64,000 nucleotides of DNA from positions 744,001 to 808,000 of the forward strand of contig NZ_AP022569.1 of the NCBI RefSeq assembly GCF_010727945.1. Direction: 5' to 3'. Origin of the DNA: Mycobacterium cookii. Lineage in GTDB: Bacteria; Actinomycetota; Actinomycetes; Mycobacteriales; Mycobacteriaceae. The notes below the pieces were generated by a model. That model had not been told where the DNA came from. It saw only the letters and a program-made list of their open reading frames with translations, and searched no databases. The translations under genes were made by a program, and so were the position numbers. Shown here one piece after another: positions 20,774-27,705 of the stretch (its first letter is position 1; each line of letters begins with the position of its first letter).

Positions 20774-20990
20774 TCAAAACGGTATTTGGCCCCGATGCCC
20801 GCGAACCCGGAACCATCGCCAGCCTTGGCGGCACCTTTCACAGCGTTGATGGGACCAACGGACACCGGGGGGAGCCTTTTTGATTTAACTACCGCTGGCC
20901 TGAACTTTCACGATGGCCTTGTGCCACGGATAACCGAACCCAACACGAGCAGTTACCGACGGTGCCCTTTAGTCGTTGCCCATCCGCCGA

Positions 20991-21254
20991 TCATGCGTCG
21001 CGGCGGGATCTCACTTCGCGCCTCAGCTTGATCACCTCTTTTTCGAGGTCGATGACACCCTTTGCGCACATAGCAGTTAGGCCGATGAGTTTCACGACGG
21101 CGGCCCAGAGAGGGTTCTTTCCGGTAAAGGACTGGTCGAGCTCAGCGAACCGGTCGCGGAGCTCCTTGCCCACGACGGATTCAGGGTCAAGCTCGATCTC
21201 TCTCATCCTGTGGAACGGCGAGAAGTCGGGGAGTGCCTCTGGTTCGGCTGCCAT
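20991..21254 (-). CDS. hypothetical small helical protein, island
   Basis: 87-aa protein of unknown function. It has an acidic N-terminal half (DPESVVGKELRDRFAELDQSF), a hydrophobic middle (LWAAVVKLIGLTAMCAKGVI) too polar for a clear membrane helix, and a basic C-terminal helix (EKEVIKLRREVRSRR). Codon use is coding-like. It is the last gene of the accessory stretch before the candidate right attachment site. Confidence 0.5.
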   Translation of the reverse strand: MAAEPEALPDFSPFHRMREIELDPESVVGKELRDRFAELDQSFTGKNPLWAAVVKLIGLTAMCAKGVIDLEKEVIKLRREVRSRRDA

Positions 21255-21605
21255 GGAGAAGAAGTTTAGGCCTGAAAGTCCCAGAGTCGCAGAGAAACCG
21301 AGCCGCAGTACGCAATCCGGGCTGCCGCTGCGCGGGGAGAGCGGTGGAGGAAGGCGGTGCCATTAACGCACTGATGCCGGTCGTCGAGCAGGCTGTAGCG
21401 GTCGGCTCACCGAGTCGGCGTTCGAACTGGACTACGCGGAAGTGCGCAATTAAGCGCGCACGTGTTTGATGAGGCCTGCTGAGTACGCCTATGTTGACTC
21501 GCTCGCATGAGTTGGTCGGCATTCAGCTTTCAGTTGCGTTTCGGCTGGGCCTGTGATCAGAGCATGTCGGGAGTCATTGCAAGACAATCGAAATTGTCCA
21601 ATGTC
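21255..21605. other. non-coding stretch at the island's right end
   Basis: These 351 bases contain only short frames without recognisable protein patterns. A fragment on the plus strand (about 21397-21457) reads LTESAFELDYAEVRN before a stop and may be the eroded end of a lost gene. No tRNA, IS end or strong hairpin was seen. It runs up to the tRNA-derived repeat at 21606. Confidence 0.5.
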
Positions 21606-21623
21606 TGACCGGGGGTCAAGTGG
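21606..21623 (+). repeat. right copy of tRNA-derived repeat (candidate attR core)
   Basis: TGACCGGGGGTCAAGTGG matches tRNA-Pro 17519-17536 in 17 of 18 bases, in the same orientation, including 13 identical consecutive bases. It lies 4 bases before the end of the next chromosomal gene. The rest of the tRNA 3' half is not conserved here, so if this is an attachment site it is a short or eroded one. Confidence 0.4.
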
Positions 21624-21627
21624 AAGT

Positions 21628-22416
21628 TCATGCTCGGGCGGCTCGAGGTGAGAAACGTCTGGGCAGCATGAGCAGGGCGGCAATCAGGAAGCACAGCGCC
21701 CCGACGAAGGTACCAGCGTTGGCCAGCAGGGCGTCGTCGGTGACGCCTGTCTTCGTGATGAAGGCGCCGACCGCCGAGGCGCCGAAGGCGATTGAGCCGA
21801 TCATGTTGGTCCACGCTGCCAACCATTCGCGTGATTTCAGTTGAGCGAGCCCGACCGTGCGGGTTACTGCCACGACCCCAAGTGCCCCGCTAATAAGGAA
21901 TGCGACCGAACCCGTCGCGTCCGGCCACCACACCAAGTGCTGGCGCGCAAGTATTCGATGCGCCCACAACGCTGCACCGGTGCTGACATTGAAGCGCAGG
22001 GTGCCGACGAACTGCGTTGCCGCCGATAGGAATTCAGCTCGTATTGAGGGCGTTTCCCACGATCGACTCGTCGACGGTCTGCTAAGCAGCAGTTGGATCA
22101 GTGCCGCGCTGGTGAAAAACCAAGAGCCGATGAAACACAGTAGGTTGGTGGCGCCAGCACCGCCCACCATGGCGAATCCCGGAGCCGTGCCGATCGCGAA
22201 TAATGACGAACCGATCGCGAATAACCAGCACTGGCGCCGCAGCATGTGAGTGCTCGGCTGGCTGTCGATAGCTTGCGCATTCTCCGAAGTCCGTCGCCAC
22301 CGCGTCACAGACCCCCATTCGAGCACCGAAGTGAAACCGAAGCAAATGGAATTGGCAACTGCCGCGGATACGGTCAGCGGCGGCGACCCACTGTGCGGCG
22401 GTGTTGTAGACGGCAT
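21628..22416 (-). CDS. multi-pass membrane protein, possibly YrhK-like
   Basis: 262-aa polytopic membrane protein with about six hydrophobic helices: WLFAIGSSLFAIGTAPGF, NLLCFIGSWFFTSAALIQLLL, HLVWWPDATGSVAFLISGALGVVAV, MIGSIAFGASAVGAFI and TFVGALCFLIAALLML. The helix pairs separated by IGSxxF motifs resemble the YrhK-type family, common in mycobacteria as unassigned proteins. The exact start is uncertain; an internal ATG at MLRRQCWLF would remove the first 57 residues. It lies outside the candidate island boundary. Confidence 0.55.
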   Translation of the reverse strand: MPSTTPPHSGSPPLTVSAAVANSICFGFTSVLEWGSVTRWRRTSENAQAIDSQPSTHMLRRQCWLFAIGSSLFAIGTAPGFAMVGGAGATNLLCFIGSWFFTSAALIQLLLSRPSTSRSWETPSIRAEFLSAATQFVGTLRFNVSTGAALWAHRILARQHLVWWPDATGSVAFLISGALGVVAVTRTVGLAQLKSREWLAAWTNMIGSIAFGASAVGAFITKTGVTDDALLANAGTFVGALCFLIAALLMLPRRFSPRAARA

Positions 22417-22561
22417 TGCCGCTGTAGTTCGCAGCCCAGGCGTAGTCAGCGGGCCAGAAGGTATCTGTGGGCGGCATGGAACTGCCGCTCGTCTGTGCCA
22501 GTCATCCGCGGGTAACTGATTTGTCGTAGCTCGGCCACGTGCGGGCGCTAAGTTGCTTCGA

Positions 22562-22819
22562 ATGGCGAAGCACTACGCGACCACCGAAATCCGCGTCGAG
22601 GACGTGGAGATCGGTTTTGAGTTGCTCATGCCGTCTGGCATGGACGGCGTACCGCCTGCGAACTTCGTCGTCGACGGGGTCAAGCTAATCCACGATCAGG
22701 GTGCTGGAGAACCGCCGAAGATCCGGCTGACATCGGATTTTCCTGAAGGACCGTACACCGTCGAGTTCCCGCGCGACGCGATCGTCACCATGATTCTCGA
22801 GCCTCGGGACGACGACTGA
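22562..22819 (+). CDS. hypothetical small protein
   Basis: 85-aa acidic soluble protein, probably mostly beta strand (IRVEDVEIGFELLMPSG, PPKIRLTSDFPEGPYTVEFPRDAIVTMILEP). It is not recognised. ATG 22562 (MAKHYATTEIRVED) is preferred over a start 9 bases earlier. Its stop is 58 bases before a secreted-protein gene on the same strand. Confidence 0.55.
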   Translation: MAKHYATTEIRVEDVEIGFELLMPSGMDGVPPANFVVDGVKLIHDQGAGEPPKIRLTSDFPEGPYTVEFPRDAIVTMILEPRDDD

Positions 22820-22877
22820 GTTTCCGTGCCGCCAATTCGGTCCGAGCAGATGGCGTGGACGGGATTAAAATCTTGTC

Positions 22878-23309
22878 GTGCGCACTGGCAGTACCAGCAT
22901 TGCAGACGCTCTGATTACCGCCGCGGTGGTGCTGACCGCCGCAATGATTTGCGCGGGCGCGGCGAGCGCCGACCCAAGCCAGCAGGATCAGTTTGTGGAC
23001 TTGCTCGAACAAGATCAGGTTCCGGTCATGGACAACTTGCCTGCCCTGGTCGCCCGAGCCCATCAAATCTGTAACGAACTCAATCACGGCACTTCGGTCT
23101 ACACCGTGGTGGACGAAGAGATGAACGGCATGTTCGAGGATGATCCGGCTCTGCGCCAACAGACCGCTCGGGTTCATAGAACCGCGATCAGATTCATCGC
23201 CGTATCAGCGCAGGTCTACTGCCCAAGCCACCTGACCGATCCATATGTAAGCGACGATGTCGGCTTCTCCATCCACGATCCAGCGGCAGCGGTATTTGAC
23301 CAGATTTAG
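22878..23309 (+). CDS. DUF732-like secreted protein
   Basis: 143-aa exported protein. A signal peptide with hydrophobic core ALITAAVVLTAAMICAGAASA (about residues 10-31) ends at an ASA-D cleavage site, giving a mature start near DPSQQDQF. The mature domain follows the DUF732 pattern: FVDLLEQDQVPV, a Cys in AHQICNEL, and a second Cys in AQVYCPSHL close to the end. DUF732 proteins are small mycobacterial secreted proteins of unknown function. Start GTG 22878. A second member is at 24502-24855. Confidence 0.78.
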   Translation: MRTGSTSIADALITAAVVLTAAMICAGAASADPSQQDQFVDLLEQDQVPVMDNLPALVARAHQICNELNHGTSVYTVVDEEMNGMFEDDPALRQQTARVHRTAIRFIAVSAQVYCPSHLTDPYVSDDVGFSIHDPAAAVFDQI

Positions 23310-23349
23310 CCGGGTTTGTTGTGGGGCAGCGGGTCTCACTGACACCGAG

Positions 23350-23508
23350 TCATTGAGACTGGTGGACCGTGATGACGGAAGATGTCGCGGCGGAAGAGAA
23401 GTCATCGTCGCCGTCGGTATGTGCGTGGGGCGCCGCCAGTAACCCCACGACCAGCGCCACCAGGAGCGCCAACAGTGCGAGGCCCGCGGCCAACACGTTT
23501 CGCTTCAT
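23350..23508 (-). CDS. small membrane or exported peptide
   Basis: 52-aa protein starting at ATG 23508 (MKRNVLAAGLALLALLVALVVGLLAAPHAH). One strong hydrophobic helix (about residues 5-26) is followed by a His/Asp-rich tail (HAHTDGDDD) that might bind metal. The open frame extends 25 codons upstream, but that part lacks structure. It could be a membrane peptide or a precursor cleaved after LLAAPHA. No neighbour suggests a role. Confidence 0.45.
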   Translation of the reverse strand: MKRNVLAAGLALLALLVALVVGLLAAPHAHTDGDDDFSSAATSSVITVHQSQ

Positions 23509-23652
23509 ACCAACCGAAGTTAGGCCCCCAACCTCTGCTGGCGAACGTGGCGAAAGTCCTCGTGTACGCGTGCCGTTGGTCATCGCCGGCAGGGAGGCGG
23601 CCAGGCCTAGTGATGCTCACGAATTCGCAATGATCAAGTTCGCGCGCGAGAG

Positions 23653-23889
23653 TCACATCCGGCCGAGCTGACCTGACACGGTCCGCTGAGATGCAGGCGC
23701 CACGCCAAAATAGCGCTGCCGCAGCGTGTCGATGTGGGACTGAGCCTCGTTGACGTCGCGGCGTAGCGCCAAGGCGTCCATCTGAGAACCGTGCTTTTCC
23801 AGCCGCCTCATCTGGCTGATCAACTTATCTCGCACATCGGACAAAGCCCGTATCAACACTTCAGCTTGGAGTGCATCGCGATCCCCCAT
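23653..23889 (-). CDS. hypothetical helical protein
   Basis: 78-aa soluble protein made mainly of two predicted coiled-coil helices (RDALQAEVLIRALSDVRDKLISQMRRLEKHG and MDALALRRDVNEAQSHIDTLRQRYF). I chose ATG 23889 (MGDRDALQ); the frame continues upstream without a helical pattern. No ribosome site is obvious. Function unknown. Confidence 0.5.
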   Translation of the reverse strand: MGDRDALQAEVLIRALSDVRDKLISQMRRLEKHGSQMDALALRRDVNEAQSHIDTLRQRYFGVAPASQRTVSGQLGRM

Positions 23890-24074
23890 GCGGGGGATTG
23901 TGCCACCTGCCCGCGACCACCGCCGCATGGACCAACCCGCGATTGGACGGCGCTTCGAACGTGGATTAGCGGACCACCAGGCTTGCTCAACATGTGTGTT
24001 ATAGACGCTGCGGTTCGGGTAACCGGTATTGCACGTTGGTGTCCGCTCGGGGCGCTGCTACGACAGGAGTTGGA

Positions 24075-24413
24075 ATGATCGGATCAATAATCCTTGCACT
24101 CATCGTGGGCGCGGTCATCGGTGTGGTGGCACGTCTCGTCATGCCGGGTAGGCAGGACATCGGGATGCTCCCGACAGTTCTCATCGGCGCCCTGGGTGGC
24201 TTGATCGGCTCTGCGGTGGCTAGCCAATTCGGATACCACAATGCCAATGGTGGAGTCGCGTGGATTCCGTTCTTCGTCGGAGTCGTGGCTGCCGTCGTTC
24301 TCATCGCGATCTACGAATCCGTGACGGGTCGGCGCGGCGGCGGCGGTTTGTTGGGCCGGCGTGGCGGCACTGGCCTGATGGGTCGGCGTACGCGTACCCG
24401 CTTCTTCGGCTAG
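24075..24413 (+). CDS. GlsB/YeaQ/YmgE-family membrane protein (transglycosylase-associated)
   Basis: 112-aa membrane protein with three helices. The N-terminal GSIILALIVGAVIGVVARLVMPGRQDIGMLPTVLIGALGGLIGSAVA is the GlsB/YeaQ signature (GxxAxxxMPGxxxxG). An Arg/Gly-rich basic cytoplasmic tail follows (RRGGGGLLGRRGGTGLMGRRTRTRFFG), longer than usual for the family. ATG 24075 has a good AGGAG ribosome site 5 bases upstream. These proteins are linked to general stress in other bacteria; the mechanism is unknown. Confidence 0.85.
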   Translation: MIGSIILALIVGAVIGVVARLVMPGRQDIGMLPTVLIGALGGLIGSAVASQFGYHNANGGVAWIPFFVGVVAAVVLIAIYESVTGRRGGGGLLGRRGGTGLMGRRTRTRFFG

Positions 24414-24455
24414 CCGGGTGAAATCCGCGGACCCTGCACCGCGCGACGAAAAGCT

Positions 24456-24487
24456 GGAAATGCCGCGACCCGGGTCGCGGCATTTCC
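24456..24487. terminator. bidirectional hairpin between convergent genes
   Basis: A perfect 32-base palindrome (16-bp arms, centre CCCGGG, ends GGAAAT/ATTTCC) lies between the GlsB-like gene (+) and the DUF732-like gene (-). It has no U-tract but is very stable. Its location between converging stops points to a shared terminator. Confidence 0.75.
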
Positions 24488-24501
24488 TTGCTGAATAGCG
24501 G

Positions 24502-24855
24502 CTACTGCGTCGGGAGCGGAGTTGGCGGGGCATGGGTGATCTGTTGCCCCATGTGTTGTGGGCAGTAAGCGCTGGCCGCGATCATGGTGAACTGGGCCGC
24601 GGCGTCGCTGCTGAAGCCCGGATTACTCGATGACACGCTATTGATCACGCCGACTTGCGGATTGCCCTGGTCCATCAGCTCGCATGCCTTTTTGGCGGCC
24701 GCGACGGCAACACTTGGGTCCTGATAGGTGATGCCGGCCTTGTTGAGCGCCGCCAAGAAGCTGGCGTCGGGACCCGAGCTACTCGGATCGGCGTGTGCCG
24801 GCGTGGCCACCCCGAGCGCGGCGGCGAAGCCCGCAAGCATCACAAGAAATCGCAT
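24502..24855 (-). CDS. DUF732-like secreted protein
   Basis: 117-aa exported protein. The signal peptide MRFLVMLAGFAAALGVATPAHA-D ends after about residue 22. The mature DUF732 domain has the usual features: FLAALNKAGITYQDPSVAVAAAKKACELMDQG, then FTMIAASAYCPQH, with the two conserved Cys near residues 58 and 99. A short Pro/Thr tail follows. It was read from ATG 24855. It is similar in plan to the gene at 22878-23309. Function unknown. Confidence 0.85.
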   Translation of the reverse strand: MRFLVMLAGFAAALGVATPAHADPSSSGPDASFLAALNKAGITYQDPSVAVAAAKKACELMDQGNPQVGVINSVSSSNPGFSSDAAAQFTMIAASAYCPQHMGQQITHAPPTPLPTQ

Positions 24856-25006
24856 GGCTTCATCCTCGTACAGAGTGGCGTCGATGTCTCGACCGATCTC
24901 AGGCGATGACCGTTACCGATGAACTCGCAGTAGCCACGGGATGGCGGTTCGGCGTGCCGTGCGGTGATTGCCCACCGGCGTGACCGGCGCACGTTATGAA
25001 TCAACG

Positions 25007-25306
25007 ATGCACAACCACCATGTGAACCTGACCCAGCAGGAGAATTCGCTGATCGGCGAGAGTCATCCCGACGCTCTGGATCGCATGAACGTGAAGCAGC
25101 TGAAGGATCTCCAGAGCCGGCTCAGAACGTTGCGCGAGAAGAACTTCAGCCTGTTGCGGCGACAGGGTGCGGCGCGAGTGGAGGCCGAGGGTGCTCGAGG
25201 GTCCGCCCAGCCGGCCAACGAAAAGCGCGGCGAGAAGGTGGAAATCTTCGACGAGGCGCTGGCCCGGGTGAACCAGCGCCTCGAAGTTGTCACCGACGCC
25301 GAATAG
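25007..25306 (+). CDS. hypothetical charged helical protein
   Basis: 99-aa soluble protein, rich in Arg, Glu and Gln, predicted to form long helices (MNVKQLKDLQSRLRTLREKNFSLLRRQGAARVEAEGARG and KVEIFDEALARVNQRLEVV). His residues cluster at the start (MHNHHVN). It might be a DNA- or ribosome-associated basic protein, but I recognise no family. ATG 25007 is used. Confidence 0.55.
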   Translation: MHNHHVNLTQQENSLIGESHPDALDRMNVKQLKDLQSRLRTLREKNFSLLRRQGAARVEAEGARGSAQPANEKRGEKVEIFDEALARVNQRLEVVTDAE

Positions 25307-25317
25307 CAGCCTCCGAT

Positions 25318-25512
25318 TCAGTAGCCGCTCTGGCCGGGCGCGTGCGGTGGTTCGGCGATCACCTGCATCCACTGGCCGGGCGCGTGGTATTCGGTCGACT
25401 TTGCCTTGTTGGCGGCGTACACGATCGACAGCACGCCGCCCTCCAGGAAGTTGTACGAGTCGCCCGTGTCGTAGTCGTTGAACTTGTCGGTGAATCGCAC
25501 TTTGAATGCCAT
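25318..25512 (-). CDS. hypothetical small protein
   Basis: 64-aa protein (MAFKVRFTDKFNDYDTGDSYNFLEGGVLSIVYAANKAKSTEYHAPGQWMQVIAEPPH). It looks like a small all-beta domain common in actinobacteria and of unknown function. ATG 25512 is chosen because upstream in-frame sequence lacks coding character. It converges with the previous gene and precedes the stop of the Rieske operon by 67 bases. Confidence 0.6.
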   Translation of the reverse strand: MAFKVRFTDKFNDYDTGDSYNFLEGGVLSIVYAANKAKSTEYHAPGQWMQVIAEPPHAPGQSGY

Positions 25513-25579
25513 ATCAGAGAGCCTGCCATTGATGACCGCGATCGGCACAGTTGCGGCGACGCGCGGCAATTCGAGCGGG

Positions 25580-26665
25580 CTAACCCTTCACGGGTTGACG
25601 CGGGCTGAGCGAGTCCCGCCGGCTGGTGGGCGCGAGGCCGGGTCGGATCGCCGACCGGCCCGCTTCCTTGGCCAGCATCACCCCGACAATCCGGCGCGCG
25701 CGCAAGGCGGCGGCGTCAGCCTGAAATTCCACGCCACCCCGCCAGCCGTCGTATCCGACGTGCGCGGATGCCATCTCCAGGATCGACGTGTCGCGCTCGG
25801 CAACCCCGGCCAGGAACGACGTGAGCCGGTCTGTCACCGCATGGTCGTCGAGTCCGTAGTTGCGTGACGCTTGTAAGAACACGTGTGTCGACGTTTCCGT
25901 CTCGGGCGTGATGCCGTGGGTTCGGGTGGTGGTGTACCGCTCGCCATTCGCGGTCGCGAGCTCCCAGTACTGACGGTGCATCGCGGGGGAGACGAAGGTT
26001 CCGCTCTCGCGGCGCTTGTAGGTCACGTCGCGATCCAGTCCGGTCGCGTCGGCCTCCCAGTCGACGAGTTGCGCATCGGGCAGCAGCCGGGTGTAGGAGA
26101 CGGTCGTCTCGGTGACCTCGATGTCGTTAAACGCTGGCATGCTGTCGATCTCGGCGGGCACATCACGCCTGTGCAGGATGGGGGCGTAGCTGAAGTCCAT
26201 GTAGTGTTCGTGGACCATCATGTAATTCGCGTTGACGTGCCAGGCGCTGCCGAACGTCGACCACCCTGGATCGCTGGTCCACGGATTGCGCGGCGGTTCG
26301 CTCCCACCGGAAGCGCCCGGGGGCCCCAGCCAGATCCAGACGAACGGCGGCTCCTCAAGAAGCGGAAACACCGGCACCCGCATCCCAGTCGGCACCTTCG
26401 GCTGGCTCGGCGTATACACGCAGTTGCCATCGGAGTCGTAGGTGCACCCGTGATAACCACAGACCAGCCGATCTCCGTCGATTCGACTGTGCGACAACGG
26501 GAACGACCTATGCGCGCAACGGTTTTCGAATGCGTTGACGCTGCCGCTGGCGCCGCGCCACAACACCACGTCGCGGCCGAGCAACCGGCGCCCGAGTGGC
26601 ACTTCGCCGAGTTCGGCGCAGTTCGCCGCCACGTACCAGCACTTCAACGGATAGTTGCTTCTCAC
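25580..26665 (-). CDS. Rieske non-heme iron oxygenase, VanA-like, with altered iron-site motif
   Basis: 361-aa oxygenase subunit of the VanA/phthalate-oxygenase type. The N-terminus (YPLKCWYVAANCAELGEVPLGRRLLGRDVVLWRG) and the Rieske cluster motif CAHRS...CGYHG (two Cys, two His) are intact. The non-heme iron motif D-x2-H-x4-H reads D157-F-S-Y160-A-P-I-L-H165, so the first His is Tyr, which is unusual. GTG 26665 overlaps the TGA of the reductase gene (GTGA). It is last in the apparent operon P450, ALDH, reductase, Rieske. The substrate is unknown; demethylase or hydroxylase activity is a family-level inference. Confidence 0.85.
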   Translation of the reverse strand: MRSNYPLKCWYVAANCAELGEVPLGRRLLGRDVVLWRGASGSVNAFENRCAHRSFPLSHSRIDGDRLVCGYHGCTYDSDGNCVYTPSQPKVPTGMRVPVFPLLEEPPFVWIWLGPPGASGGSEPPRNPWTSDPGWSTFGSAWHVNANYMMVHEHYMDFSYAPILHRRDVPAEIDSMPAFNDIEVTETTVSYTRLLPDAQLVDWEADATGLDRDVTYKRRESGTFVSPAMHRQYWELATANGERYTTTRTHGITPETETSTHVFLQASRNYGLDDHAVTDRLTSFLAGVAERDTSILEMASAHVGYDGWRGGVEFQADAAALRARRIVGVMLAKEAGRSAIRPGLAPTSRRDSLSPRQPVKG

Positions 26666-27657
26666 AGGTCCAGCACCAGCCTCTCGGTGCGGGAGCGCGA
26701 TACGCACGGCATCATCACTTCGCAACTTGCTCTCTCGGCATCGGTCAGCACGGAGTCCCGGTGAGCCGGGATGCCCTCCAGCACCTTGGCCTCACATGTT
26801 CCGCAGACGCCTTCATAACAGCTGCCCAAGATCGGGATGTCTGATTCCTCAAGGACTTCCAGAACCGACTGCTCCGGCCCGATCTCGAAACTGGCCCCGG
26901 ACCGCTGGCACACCACCTCGAAGTGGTCGAGGGCCTCAGCGGTTTCCTCCGCCGACTGCGCCCGCGGCGCAAACCGTTCGATATGAAGCACTCCGCTTGG
27001 CCAATGGGCGCACTGCTGCTCCATCGCCGCGAGCAAGGGCTCAGGCCCGCAGCAGTACACCAACGTATTGTCCTGGGGCTTTTCGAGCAGCGATTTGAGG
27101 TCGAGCAGACCGCGTTCATCCTGGGGCCACAACGTAACCCGCGAGGGATAGCGCTCGGCAAGATCTTCCGCGAACGCCATCGAAGCCCGCGTCCGGCCAC
27201 CGTAGAGCAGCGTCCAGTCACCGCCGGCGCGCTGCACGGCCTCGATCATCGCGGAGATCGGCGTGATGCCGATACCACCGGCGACGAATTTGTAGTGCAA
27301 CGCGTCGACGAGCGGGAAATGGTTGCGCGGGCCGCGAACTCGGACCGTCGCTCCTTCGTGAAGCTTTTCGTGAACGTATTGCGAGCCGCCCCGACTGTGG
27401 GTTTCGAGCAGTACCCCGATGCGCCAGACGCCCGCGTCGCGCGGATCACCGCACAGCGAGTACTGACGCGTCACCCCGTCGTCGAGCATCAAGTCGATGT
27501 GAGCGCCCGGCCCCCAGCGCGGCAGCTCTTCGTCTGCCGGATGCGCGAGGTCAAGCACCACCACGCCTTCTACCGGCGTGCTGCGCTGCCGCACCGTCAG
27601 CTCGGTGGTGAACTCATGCACGTTGGCGCTGGGCGCGGTGACGGCGGGCGCAGACAT
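26662..27657 (-). CDS. phthalate-dioxygenase-reductase-type flavin/[2Fe-2S] oxidoreductase
   Basis: 331-aa electron-transfer partner of the downstream Rieske oxygenase. The FMN-binding motif RQYSLCGDP is near residue 78 and the NAD(P)-binding part KFVAGGIGITPISAM near 120. A C-terminal plant-type ferredoxin domain has ligands in SCYEGVCGTCEAKVLEG and a distal Cys (MMPCVSRS). This FNR-then-ferredoxin order is that of VanB and phthalate dioxygenase reductase. I chose ATG 27657 (MSAPAVTAP), 8 bases after AAGGAG. It is translationally coupled to the oxygenase. Confidence 0.93.
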   Translation of the reverse strand: MSAPAVTAPSANVHEFTTELTVRQRSTPVEGVVVLDLAHPADEELPRWGPGAHIDLMLDDGVTRQYSLCGDPRDAGVWRIGVLLETHSRGGSQYVHEKLHEGATVRVRGPRNHFPLVDALHYKFVAGGIGITPISAMIEAVQRAGGDWTLLYGGRTRASMAFAEDLAERYPSRVTLWPQDERGLLDLKSLLEKPQDNTLVYCCGPEPLLAAMEQQCAHWPSGVLHIERFAPRAQSAEETAEALDHFEVVCQRSGASFEIGPEQSVLEVLEESDIPILGSCYEGVCGTCEAKVLEGIPAHRDSVLTDAERASCEVMMPCVSRSRTERLVLDL

Positions 27658-27705
27658 GTCTCCTTGCTCCGATCGTGACACGAAATCAGCTCAGCTCCAG
27701 TCGAA

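Noticed and set aside
20473..20865. Minus-strand frame beginning MSVGPINAVKGAAKAGDGSGF.
   Set aside because: It is almost fully antisense to the membrane protein gene 20015-20773. Apart from the Gly/Ala-rich start, nothing supports it.
23369..23671. Plus-strand frames over 23369-23671.
   Set aside because: They are antisense to the small membrane peptide and have no ribosome site or family pattern; kept as non-coding on this strand.
17564..25000. Search for CRISPR arrays, insertion sequence ends and an integrase in the accessory stretch.
   Set aside because: No regularly spaced repeats, transposase motifs or tyrosine/serine integrase domains were seen. XerD at 6741-7703 is the conserved chromosomal gene, not an island integrase.
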